64,000 nt of DNA from Lingula anatina (taxonomy: Eukaryota > Brachiopoda > Lingulata > Lingulida > Lingulidae), in contig NW_019775830.1 of assembly GCF_001039355.2 (NCBI RefSeq), positions 14,808-78,807 of the forward strand, read 5' to 3'. The translations under genes and the position numbers were made by a program. Positions 13,374 to 26,585 of this stretch are shown here, in pieces (the first letter of the stretch is position 1; each line of letters begins with the position of its first letter). The notes beneath the pieces are model-generated. The model worked only from the letters and a program-made list of their open reading frames with translations, made no database searches and was not told the DNA's origin.

Positions 13374-16300
13374 TTAATTTAAAAGAACAGCAAAGATGGC
13401 GATGCAAAAGAAACTGTAGATGGCGCTGAAGTGAAGGACTTGTCCGTCATTACTAGGTCCGTCCTTGGTGGGCTCTGGTGCTGCGCTGGTGGAAGCAGCG
13501 GCGACCAGAGACATAGTGGATGCTGCCGAATTGCAACTGTCACCGCTAGCGCAAGCGCATTGCTGTCCCGAGATCGTGGGGGTGATGGACATGTTCGCAT
13601 TTTGCACCAGCTGGGATATCTGCTCTCTGAGCGTCTGCCGTTCGTTGTTTGGTGGCTGGGGCGGTCCAACTGGGGTGTCCATGGTGATAGGGGTGCACCC
13701 TGTACTTCCAGCCTGTCCGCACATGCGCATCACCATTGTCATGGTCATCGAATAACTGACTGTTTGCTGAAAAGGTCGAAGGGAAAGTAGACAAATTGAA
13801 AATTAATGTGAATAGGGTGTGTGGGCCTATTTGTATATAGCGTATTTTGTAGATATATGAATGACAGGGGTATGCCCATGCCATTGTACCAGAACATCGT
13901 CGGAAAAGCATGTGGATATGGCAATGAGGATGTGAGTGGTACTGAACATTTATATGTATATGTGTTCATGATCCGTAAACTATAGACGTCATTCAAATTT
14001 CTCATTATGTATTTGGATATTGGACATAGAATTTTATTCAACCAATAATTTGAAACTAAGCTTACATTGCCAAGTGCAAGAACATGTCTAAACTAAATCA
14101 AACTCACCAAGTACTGTGACAGCCACGGTCGAAAATGTTACACTTACAGCCAATAAAGCTTACAGAACGTCTAGACGTGAAGGTGACCACAAATATCCCT
14201 CCTCCCCTCGCTCCATCCTCTGTCTTTCCACCCCTCACCCTCTCTCTCCCTCCCTTTCTCTGTCATTAACGAGTTGATTCTCACAAAGCAGTCTTCAAAT
14301 AAAGTATTAACCAGAAAAACAAATAAATTTATGACGGGAATAATTAAACAAGGCACAACAAATAGGCCCTATACTTACATCCTGGCTAATCGGCATGGAG
14401 GCAGAAATATCCACTTGCATGTCTGTCAGTGTGCAAGGGTTATCCCCGCAAGGCATCGTTTCAGTACTGGTGCCATCATAGCAAGCTGTATCGTTCATCC
14501 CTGGCACAGATGAAGGAAGGATGCTGTCCCAGTTCATGCCCTCAATTTGAGGCATACCGCTGTACCGCATGTGGAGGAACATGCAAAATCGACAGTCTCT
14601 GGCGCTTCCTGGAAAGAGAGGGATAGATTTGAACTACACGTGACGTGACGTGATAGAGACAAAAATCCCTGATCATTTTTCATGATATGAGCGCTTTAAG
14701 CACGGTGTAATGCATCGGCTGAAATACGGGCTAGACCTTTCCTAGATTCCGACCCACTTACGTCATGCTAACCCGAACCTGTGCGAGTCTTTGTTACCTG
14801 ATGTCTCTGTTTCGTCACAGCAGTCACAACGGGACTACTTTCAGGCCTCTAGTTCAATTTCAGTCGATTGGGTGAAAGTGCGGCGACGAAAGTTAACGCA
14901 ATTTGATAGGCATACAAGTATGACAAAGTGTCGGCTGCAATCTCCTTATTAATATTGATAAATGGTTACAATTTGTTTCACCTATAAATGCACTATAGTA
15001 ACTTTATCATTGAGTGCAACTATGAATTTACTCAAAACTAACATGGTCCGTATGTTTGGCCTGAAATTTTAGACCACCATACGGGTTATTCTATTTTGTG
15101 AGACCTACCCGTGAGTGACTGGGGCAATCTGAACATGATTTTCTGGTCTTGGTGGAAAATGCTTCATATAATTTTTACACCACTCCGCTATTTACAGCTT
15201 GAACTTGATATAAAAAGTTCTCAATGAAAGGGATGGTTTCAAAATCGGTGTACAAAACAATTTGTTCATAACAAAAAATGCAAAAATAATCCAATCGTAT
15301 CCACTATCAAACTAAGAAAGAGTCCCGCTTTTTTCCTAAAAAAATCAAATTTAAAATTGAAATAATTACAGTTAGGCATTTTTGACCGTCGCCAAAATAC
15401 ATGCAAAAATTTCCAGAACTATCGTAAAAATAATTCGTTCATGCTCATTTCCAAAGAGAAACTGTCTTAATAGAAAACAAATAAGAAAGGTTTAAGCAAT
15501 ATTTCGGACAGCGACGGCATAGACAGCGTGATCATTATAAATATAGACACAGACACTGTCTGCATATGCAAATTATGATATACAATGGAAATCTTATTCC
15601 GCCAAGACTCGTCATGATGACTGTCGGTGCAAAGGTGATTGACCTTCAGACCTATAATCGTAGTGTTTATTTTTGCATCCAGATGTCAGGGCGATAGCGA
15701 AGCTCTTATTTTCGTTGATTGGGTCAGATATTCCTGATCAAGCGATGAGTGAAGTCTGTTTTTAAACGGTAACAGGCGGCAGCACGCAACGTAGCCTTGA
15801 TGAGGAAAATATTTGCTGCTGCTGCACTGTGTTAGCTTAATGCATCTAACCAAAAAAGAAGTCCTATATTGACGGGAATACGGCTAATTTGACCATGCCA
15901 TTTTTGTAGGAACTGACTTGGTTGTTTACCAGTACTCAATCGCGCTCTTCTACCATTCCTATGATACTAACGCATGGTCACAAGAGAGTAGGTGTCAATT
16001 TGGCTGCTCCTAGTGGCTGACCAACTCACCGCATTAATAAGAAAAAAAGTTCCAGTCTTAATGTACAAATCATGGCATATTGGCAAGGAATGTGAAATTA
16101 GAGGGCCCAAAATTACTTTGGTACCGTATATTTAATAATAATAATAATAAGTTTATTGAGTACTAAATGATGTGAATACATTTGCAGGCTCTCTAGACTA
16201 CAATATTTACACAATATATATATATTTGGGATTAATAATACTCCAAATATTTTACATGGAACAGCATGTTCATTTCTAAGCGAATTTTCCGGCCAGACAG

Positions 16301-19300
16301 ACCTTATGGACTATGTATATGACAGCGATATGCCAAACCTGTACAAATTGCCGAATGCAAACAACAGAGTCCATAAGGCGTAGGCCCTATAGATATTATA
16401 TTTATCACATCGCACATGAAGTCGATTTTACTGCCGATTTAATTTCCCCATGATTGCAAATGATGGATTGCCTGTGTATTTTTTAGATCATATGGTGCCG
16501 TTTGAAGGTGTCCGCAGCAGTAAGTTTGCTCAGACATCGTTGTTTACAGGCGTTTCGTACCGAAAGTAGGTCACGCCTGTCACTGCGTTCGGCGTGAAGC
16601 ATGCTTTTAAAAATCAAAAGAAAAATATTTTTGTTTGTTTCTTAGAGAAATTAAAACAGGATGTGAAAAAGAAAGCCGTCCAGTCGACAAACTGTTCCCG
16701 GGCTTTCTNAGCTTGAACTTGATATAAAAAGTGCTCAATGAAAGGGATGGTTTCAAAATCGGTGTACAAAACAATTTGTTCATAACAAAAAATGCAAAAA
16801 TAATCCAATTGTATCCACTATCAAACTTAGAAAGAGTCCCGCTTTTTTCCTAAAAAAAATCAAAATTTAAATTGAAATAATTACAGTTAAGCATTTTTGA
16901 CCGTCGCCAAAATACATGCAAAAATTTCCAAAACTATCGTAAAAATAATTCGTTCATGCTCATTTCCAAAGAGTCTTAATAGAAAACAAATAAGAAAGGT
17001 TTAAGCAATATTTCGGACAGCGACGGCATAGACAGCGTGATCATTATAAATATAGACACAGACACTGTGTGCATATGCAAATTATGAAATACAATGGAAA
17101 TCTTATTCCGCCAAGACTCGTCATGGTGACTGTCGGTGCAAAGGTGATTGACCTTCAGACCTATAATCGTAGTGTTTATTTTTGCATCCAGATGTCAGGG
17201 CGATAGCGAAGCTCTTATTTTCGTTGATTGGGTCAGATATTCCTTATCAAACGATGAGTGAAGTCTGTTTTTAAACGGTAACAGGCAGCAGCACGCAACG
17301 TAGCCTTGATGAGGAAAATATTTGCTGCTGCTGCACTGTGTTAGCTTAAAGCAATAATAACTCTTCGTTTCGGCCAAAAAATGAATTTTCTTGGAGTAAA
17401 CAACAATTTTCCCATGCTTACCAATGATTAATGAATCCATTTTTACATTCAAAGTTAGTCCCTGTTTTTTTTCTAAAAAGTTTGGTTTTTTGTTAAAATC
17501 TCTTAAGAGATTTTAACAGAGTATAGACATCAATGGAGGTCACGTGGTCTAAAGACAAGTTCAAATATCAGAATAAAAGCTATAACTGCTGTTTTTTGTG
17601 GTAAAACAGAATATATTATATTTCTATGAGTTATTCACAAGGTTTTTATTGTGAAATATAGGTCTCATACAAAGAGTTATTATGCCTTTAATGCATCTAA
17701 CCAAAAAAGAAATCCTATATTGACGGGAATACGGCTAATTTGACCATGCCATTTTTGTAGGAACTGACTTGGTTGTTTACCAGTACTCAATCGCGCTCTT
17801 CTACCATTCCTATGATACTAACGCATGGTCACAAGAGAGTAGGTGTCAATTTGGCTGCTCCTAGTGTCTGACCAACTCACCACATTAATAAGAAAAAAAG
17901 TTCCAGTCTAAATGTATAAATCATGGCATATTGGCAAGGAGTGTGAATTTAGAGGACCCAAAAGTAATTACTTTGGTACCGTGTATTTGAAATTAATAAC
18001 ACTCCAAATATTTTACATGGAACAGCATGTTCATTTCTAAGCGAATTTTCCGGCCAGACAGACCTTATGGACTATGTATATGACAGCGATATGCCAAACC
18101 TGTACAAATTGCCGAATGCAAACAACAGAGTCCATAAGGCGTAGGCCCTATAGATATTATTTTTATCACATCGCACATGAAGTCGATTTTACTGCCGATT
18201 TAATTTCCCCATGATTGCAAATGATGGATTGCCTGTGTATTTTTTAGATCATATGGTGCCGTTTGAAGGTGTCCGCAGCAGTAAGTTTGCTCAGACATCG
18301 TTGTTTACAGGCGTTTCGTACCGAAAGTAGGTCACGCCTGTCACTGCGTTCGGCGTGAAGCATGCTTTTAAAAATCAAAAGAAAAATATTTTTGTTTGTT
18401 TCTTAGAGAAATTAAAACAGGATGTGAAAAAGAAAGCCGTCCAGTCGACAAACTGTTCCCGGGCTTTCTCGGGAACAACATTTGTATCAGTACAATGAAA
18501 TTATAGCGTAGAGGGTTGTACATATAATACAGCGAAACGACGGAATACAGAGCGTGGAGAGACAGCGTACGCCGTGAATCGAGAGCACTAAAATATATAA
18601 TATCAATAGACATAAAATCCGCAAGAAAACGTCCGTGAGTTTTTAATCAGATTTCTGGCGCTACGCATGTGATCAATTTATTAGCAAGTCACTTGCGTTT
18701 GCGGGCGAGTAAGACTAAAATCCTAGTTCCCCGACAACAGAAATCACTTACGCAAGGTAAGTTACGCCATTTGGTATGCCGAACCCCGGCAGGTAATGGC
18801 GATTAAAAAGATTGTGTCTGTACATAAAAATCGTGCTATCAATGCAATTTGAACTATCTGACAAAGATAACGATAGCGTTTTAAACGTTTCTTTTTATTT
18901 GCCGTGTACTCTAGTATTCAAATAGCAAAAATGCCAGGCCAAGCCCGTTCTTTCGAATTCTCTACTGACGGATTAACAGCTATCTTCGTGGAATGATAAG
19001 CGTACTATGACGTACCCGTTTACCACAGGGCGTTTATAATCAAATAAATCATTACAAGCCTACACGAAAGGAATTTAGGTTGGGTCCAAGTGTCTTTTTA
19101 TACTAATAATGTCCAAGCGTTTCTTTCGTGACATCATTCATCACTGTCCAAAGTTGTGCGTCGACTCCGCAGGTGCTATTCAGATGACCGGAGCGCGAGT
19201 TTTTAGGATGGTTTCACCACATAACGTGCCACGTTGGCTTTTTAGTTAAAATTTTGGTCCGAGATAATTCCGTGCGTCTATGTGAAAAATCATACCGGTT

Positions 19301-22300
19301 TTATAAAGAGAAAGAAAAGAACTAATGATTTTTGACAATAGTTATGTTATTTTAATCATGATAACATAAGAGTGGCCAGAAGCAATGGCCGACAACTGTG
19401 CAGAAACATCATGTGACAGAAGGGCTTGGCGTTCCATCGTCACCAAAACGCTTGGGCCAAGCCTGGCACCTGATAATTCGATTACGGATTAATCTTGAGT
19501 GAAAGAAAAAAATTTAGGATAGGTATAAAACCGGGCCCCAATACTGTGATACTCTCTATCACCGAGTGCGCTGAGTAATCTGTCACAAAATTATTGTAAC
19601 GCACCCTATGCGATTTCGAGCAGACAACGGGAATGCGTTCCTCGCCAGACACCCTTTATATTTGTCAGTGTGTGTGTGTGTGTGGGGGGGGGGGGGGCGT
19701 TTGCACACTGCTTTTCATAAAACACCAAGGTGTAATTAAATCTGAGCGTGTAATCTTGCTAATGGATCACTTGCGTAGCGCCTCTGTGAAATACTCCGAA
19801 CATTACAAGGGCAGATCGATCCACATTATAGGCCTATACACGTTTAACCATTTTTCTGTAATATTAATAACACCAGACAGTCAAATAGGATGTTTTCCCA
19901 CAGCTCATCCCCACAGGAGCTCATCCTTTAATTCTGTATACTATTTTACAAGCCCTTGATATTAAAGGGTAACACTGTGCCACGTCTGGCCGTTTTGTGT
20001 TACGAACAACAAGATACACATTTCACGTGTTGGACCAGACATGGTTGATTCTTAATTCGGAACTACTGCCTACTCCTCCTAGACCATTGGATTGAGGAAG
20101 TTGAAACTAAGGGACCGTTCACATGAAATATCTATTTTCTAAAAATCTATTTGCGGTATCTTGTGATCACGGTCTGTGCCCTGAATACCCCACGGCGTAA
20201 TTACTGGCAGCGTGAGCCAGTTACTTCCAAAGCTGTAATTAATTCTTGGGTTTAGTCGGAGGAGATTCTGACACCTTGGCGCAGGCGCAGCAGTATCTCT
20301 AAGCTGTTATGTGGAGTTCATCAGTTTAGTTGTGACGACTCAAGCATACAGACGCGTAATGGCTAGTGGTAGTGCTTGTTGTTGCACAAAATCGACAAAC
20401 ACATTTTTCAAAGCAACTGCGACCGCCATTTACTTTCTAACCTCCTGCTGCGCATGCGTCAAGGTATGAGAATCTCCTCCGCAATCGGCAGTCCTCGGCT
20501 GATTCCGCAAGCTACATACTAACCTCGGATGTGATAAGTGGAGGGACATGCACCAAATCCATGCATTTTGTCCGCCGGAAATGCCTTCTCACCCATTGGT
20601 TTCTCCGCTCATAAAGATAACCCTGATTTTTATGATGATTAACAGTTTGCCAAACAATGCACTAAGATTGACTTTGATTTAAAGGATAAACAGATACAGA
20701 CGTTGAAAGGATTATGGTCTAAATTGGCGCGAGGTTGAAAGTAGTTCCTTCCCAACAACCAACAATCAATATGGATGCCATCGTATCACGTCCGAGATTA
20801 TATTGTCGAGTGCGGAGACATCCGAGTAGTTCCGAGTGTCTCCTCCGAGCGCAGCCGAGAATTATAGATTACAGCTTTGGAAGTAACTGGCTCGCGCTGC
20901 CAGTAATTACGCCGCGGGGTATTCAGGGCACAGACCGTGATCACAAGATACCGCAAATAGAATTTTAGAAAATAGATTTTTCATGTGAACGCAGCCTAAG
21001 GGAAACGATAAACCTGTCATCAAGGGTGTGCATGGTAACTTTGGAATTTTAGTGTCCCTTTAGGTAAGGCTGTCCCTTGGGGTGTATTATCCAAATTTTT
21101 TACATTGTAACTTCCGCTATAAGTTATGCGGTAATTGTGGATTATTTTAATAATCAGAATCAATAGCACGGACCTTACTTCCAAATTTATTTCAAACTAT
21201 CACAAACTTTGTAACTTCTGAAATAAAGAAAGGATTGCGTTGCAGCAGAGTGTGTTAAACATCAGTTATGTCAGGTAATTAAGATGTGCCAACTGTATTT
21301 AGTAAATAGATGATATCAGTTTTATTAAAATACTTGTTGAATGAAGTGTGCTATAGGTCGCAAGTCCTTGCTCTGTGAGCAATTTAAATTATATTTTTTC
21401 TGATCTTACTACTTTTATTTATTAATTTTTTCTGATCCTTTTACTTTATTTATATATCTTTTTATTTTATTTATTTATTTGTTTGTTTGTTTGTTTGTTA
21501 TTTCTTTCTATTTATTTATTTTTTCTTTGTTTTATTTTATCTATTAGCGTGATGTTAGCACTTTCACTCCATCGGTCAAAGCTGGCACCCATTAACTCGT
21601 TTAATCCGTCCTTGATCAAAGTCAGGGAGTTAAAAAACTGGGTCACTGGTAATCTAGTGCAGATAATTTTTAAAGGTCACTTCCAGGGACTGACGGAGGC
21701 CGTCTTCTGGGTCTTCCGAAAGACGGTCAAAATTTATCAATTCAGCATTGATGGGCATTAAATTTTTTCTACCGCAAGACGGTCACAAATGGAGGATGGA
21801 TCAACAAATATATCATTTGGAAGGCAGTCAGAAAATAACTCTGTATCCGCCCCTAACTTCATCATAATAATCTGTATTCACCGGCGCCCTTCCTCGTGAA
21901 GAGAAGTCACGAGGGGATTGTGAACTCTCAGACCATACAATTTGCATCGTTATCACAGCATGTTCTTGTGACTTTTTGACTTAGGCTTTGGAAAACAAAT
22001 TGAGGCAAGGGGTTTGAAGGCCTTGTGTTAGAATACAAAATGTTTTTCGTGCGGTACTAATGTTGTCTGTTCCTAAATTCAAATTGAATTTCAGTCATTT
22101 TGGAAGAGTAATTTTTTACCAAAGCAAGTACGGATAGTCTGAATATTTCATCGGGTAGAATTAACCAGGAATGAAGTCCGTCGGTCCGAAACTATGACTG
22201 ATGGAAACAGGACAGGCGACCAATGTCACAAAGGTCGGCGGAAAGTCCACATTTTTTTAATTGAATCAAAAGTATGTCTGAATCAGAGCCTTGGTATGCA

Positions 22301-22824
22301 AAGAACTTGCCACATTTATTTCACTGCACGTGGAAAAAAGTCATCGCAGTCGATTAATAATCAAATGCATGCCTTAGATACAGAAACTGGCATTTTCAAA
22401 GATGAATTGTTACAGATACAGTCTTTTTGTTCCAACTGTCCTTGCGAACGCGGGATTCTATTAATCTTATCTTATATTTTACCTTATTTTTCAAAGTTTG
22501 TAAAGATAGAATAGTTGTCTCCCCAGTAGGCCTACATTTTACCAATGGTGAATCCGGGCATCTATTTCTGTGTTAGTTTGATCAATGTTCGCATGAATTG
22601 CTTTTAATTTCATTATTATTCCGCCGTTGTGGAGAATCATAATTTAAAAGTTAATTGTGAATGAAGAAGGTTTAATGAGGAAGAAAAACGGGAGCAATGA
22701 CCCAGATGAAATTTTTAATGCATGACTTGGGACGTAAAATGTTATGTTAAACAATCGCAGGCACAAAGAATCCATCACCGCCCCTTTTTTTAAATCTCAA
22801 CTCCTGACCTTGGTTGAATATGAT

Positions 22825-22891
<67 letters not shown>

Positions 22892-25800
22892 CGCATTACG
22901 GCATTGATTGACTGAGAAAATTAATATCTGCACGACAGAACTTTAGATGTCATAGACATCTGAACATTTGGTGGATATATAGAACTGCCTTAAATTTCAT
23001 CACATAAATTTTTCAGCTGGAACATGGTCCATCACGTAACTGCAGGCAGGTCATTTCTTATGCGGGCTACATTTCGGCCGGCACGAGGTCAGTGGGTTAC
23101 ATTCAATCTGCTGGGCAATTTACAGCTAGGCATTGTTTTTAAACATATTAATGCACAAAGAATTCTTTCACTGTGAGCAGCTGGAGCCACGACGCGGAGC
23201 AATATTTACGCATTCTTTGTGTTATTTAATACATATTAAAATATAAACGCATTTGCAAAGGACCCATAAAATTATTCCCTGATATCTATCATGACTCACT
23301 GCATTGTAACCCTGTTCTTTGATAACGTGTAAAATTATGCACATATTATGGCTACTTGAGCAAAAAAAATTAATAAGTAGTACAATGGGTTCAATGTACA
23401 ACGAAGCTTGTCACGAGCACGGAAACTATAAATAAATAAATGATTATATATAATATTCAGGGGCGGATTTAGGCCGTCTTCTGGGTCTTCCAGAAGACGG
23501 TCAGATTTTCAAGTTTACATTGACGGGTATCCAATTTTTAATGTTGGAAGACGGTCAAAATTGGAGGATGAATCAACAAAGATAATTTGGAAGACTGTCA
23601 GTATATAGCTCTGGATCCGCCCCTGATATTGAACTGGATTTTTCTGCTCGTGACTTCAGAAAACGAAAGAAGTCACACAACTTCAATTGGCAACATCTGA
23701 ATGATTGTTTATTTGGTTTCAATTGTTTTTTTTTCAACTCTCTGACTATTCAATATTTAAAAACCTAATTTTAAAGCGTTAACGTCCTGAGCAAAATGTT
23801 CATTCGCTTGGTAGTTAGAAGCGTCTTACCTAAAAACAGACCAAGAAAAGGGTACTCTATGTTTTCGCTGGTTGAGGGTTGTAGTCTGTTCAGTGATACT
23901 TCAAGAGTAACACTGAACAGACTACAACCAGCGAAAACAACTTCGTGTCTTAAACCCACATGTTCATGTTATGTATCAGGACCACAGATCGATTTTCAAT
24001 AGATATTCAAAGACAGTCTCGCTGCAGGCCCGCAGCCAGGGGAGTTCAAAAGACCCCCCCCTCCTTTTTGCTGGGAAAAGGTCCCCTCTGGGTAAAATTT
24101 TATCTAGGTACACGAAGGTTGCATGGTAAAAGGTCCCCTTTTTCAGAAAAAAGACACCCCCCCCCTTTTGAAATTGCTGGCTACGGGCCTGCTCGGGCAA
24201 ATTTTCTGTAAGCCTACCCTTTTCTCTACTGTCCAGAGAGAATTTATGTAAGGAAATTGACTTCATTCCTAAACCAAGCTCTGTTACATGGATAAGGTAT
24301 CATAAAATGATGACACTTAGAAAGAAACCACTCTCTCTTATCTGGCTATGAGACTTTAAGGGGCCTCTATATCTCTCTCTTTCAGTACCATCGACTTAAC
24401 CTAATTGAAGATAGCAGTTCATTATTCAGGAGCATAATGTCCGGCGCCTGACAGTGAACACTGTGACCAGAGAATAGTAGAGGAGACAATGAGACGGACA
24501 GAAAATTCAAACAGAGGTCTCTTATTTTCAGGCATGATGTCCATGAATAACAATTAATGGATATCACCCTTTGCGATTGAGGGTGACGCTAATAGTTTGT
24601 CATAAAAAATGCCACGTCTTTGAAAACAGCACAAAAATGACGCTCTCAGCATGGTGAATTTTTACTGTTGTCCAATGTAGGCTGAAATTTTACAGAACGT
24701 AGGAGAAACAAAAGTCGCTAATCTGTTATTATTGCCGACCACACTCCATCAAATCACGCGACACGACGCTAGATTTATCTCAGATGTGGCATGTGACCCC
24801 CCCCCCCCCCTTCAGCCCCCTTAGTCTGAACGCATCGGTCATCTAGAAAACGTCATTTCACTGTAAGACAGCGGACATTATATAGCCCCCATGGTTCGGC
24901 GTCATATCATCACATCTCCATTACTTTCAACCTCTTTCTCGTCAGTTTAAAAAAATGGTAGGCCTACATCTTTGCCAACTCCTCCATATTTTACACCGGT
25001 GGTACATGTATGCAGACTGTTGATTCCACTTTGCCCCTTTACCCAGTGATCTTATGCTACAGGTATTCACTCGCCCTCTCCTGTGATCTTAGCTAAAGGT
25101 ATTCACTCTCTCTGTAGTCAACCCTGTGCACCTTTAAATTAGTGAGCTTAGAATTGTACGCATTATGTATCACAGGACTGCGTTGTGTAAGATGACTGTA
25201 CTGAGAGACCCGTAGGCAAAATTGGTTTGTTGGAGTTGTACCACCTGTGGTATCAAAGAGATGGAGGGAAAAGTAGCTTAAGTCTTCTGAAGGACTGAGA
25301 GAACGGAAAAGACTACCACATAATTAAGATTCTCCCCAAATTATTTTATGAAACTTTCTGGCAACTGTCTCTGGCCAAAGGGCAACTGTCTCGCTTCCGC
25401 AGCCCAAGAGAGTGAACTTGATTGTTTATTATAAATACATCCATCAGTCTGTCCGCATATCTGTCATATCAGTGCGTATCTATAGAAAATGTATTTCGTA
25501 TCTATAATAAATGTATTTTGTATCAATAATAAATATATTTTGGGTCCTAGGTTCTTCGTGAGTATTTAGCGAGCGTCAGATTTCATTCCGGCATCTCGAT
25601 TTCCTCTCCCTGACACAGAGGCCGCATACTCAGTTTGGCTTATTAAAATTTCATACAGTAATAATTGCTTTTACAAGTAGACTTCCTCAGTTAACTATTA
25701 CAAGAACACCACTGAGAAAGCGGACCTTCTCCTTGCTACATGTCTGTTTATCGATTAATAATTTCGATATTTTTCGTCTTTTGCCAAGTTTTGGTAGCTG

Positions 25801-26516
25801 CTGGAACATCAAAACAATAGATTCGCCTTGCGTTCTCTTAACTCTAAGTGAGAAGCCTGGGACCGGTAAAAGTTGTGAAAGAAGTTATAAAACGTCGAAA
25901 GGTTAAATACAGTGTATTTTCAAGTTTCAAGAAGAGTCTAAAGTGTGGCTTGCGCATTAGTCCTATAGTTATATTTAAAAGAATTGTAAGTTTGTTACTT
26001 GCAGGTTTTATCATCGTTCGTGGAGAAAGAGCGATATTACGACAACGAAAATCGTAGTAGCTCTGGAATATCAACAGGCTGGTTTTCGAACTCTACCTCT
26101 ACTTTATTTAGTAATATTGATCACTCCTGTAATTTGAAGACCATAAGTTAATTGGTTTTCCACTTAATGTGCTATCTGAACTGGATATATGCTGAAAATG
26201 GCGAAAAAATTGCATATAGCTTTTGGAAAAAGTCCGATCTAGCTGATTTTCAATCTCGGCCTATATTTTATAAATACTTCTCAGTTCTGTTAGTACTCAA
26301 CCGATGTCTATACATACAAATCACAACTTTTGTAGGTACATTACGAATATACCTGCAATAGCAAAAAGAGTACCAGTATCTTCACTGCAGAATAAACATT
26401 TCTTCTCTCAAAGCAACATTCAATGAATGCTAGGCATTTATATCACAGCTGTTTGTCATGAGATGCGAGAGCAGCGACCCAACTGCTTGGCGTAACACGC
26501 AGAAGAAAATTTCACG

Positions 26517-26585
<69 letters not shown>

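Noticed and set aside
13379-13911. Several open frames on both strands over LU gene B exon 3
   Set aside because: Shadows of the real exon; only the frame with the conserved cysteines and GPI tail matches gene A.
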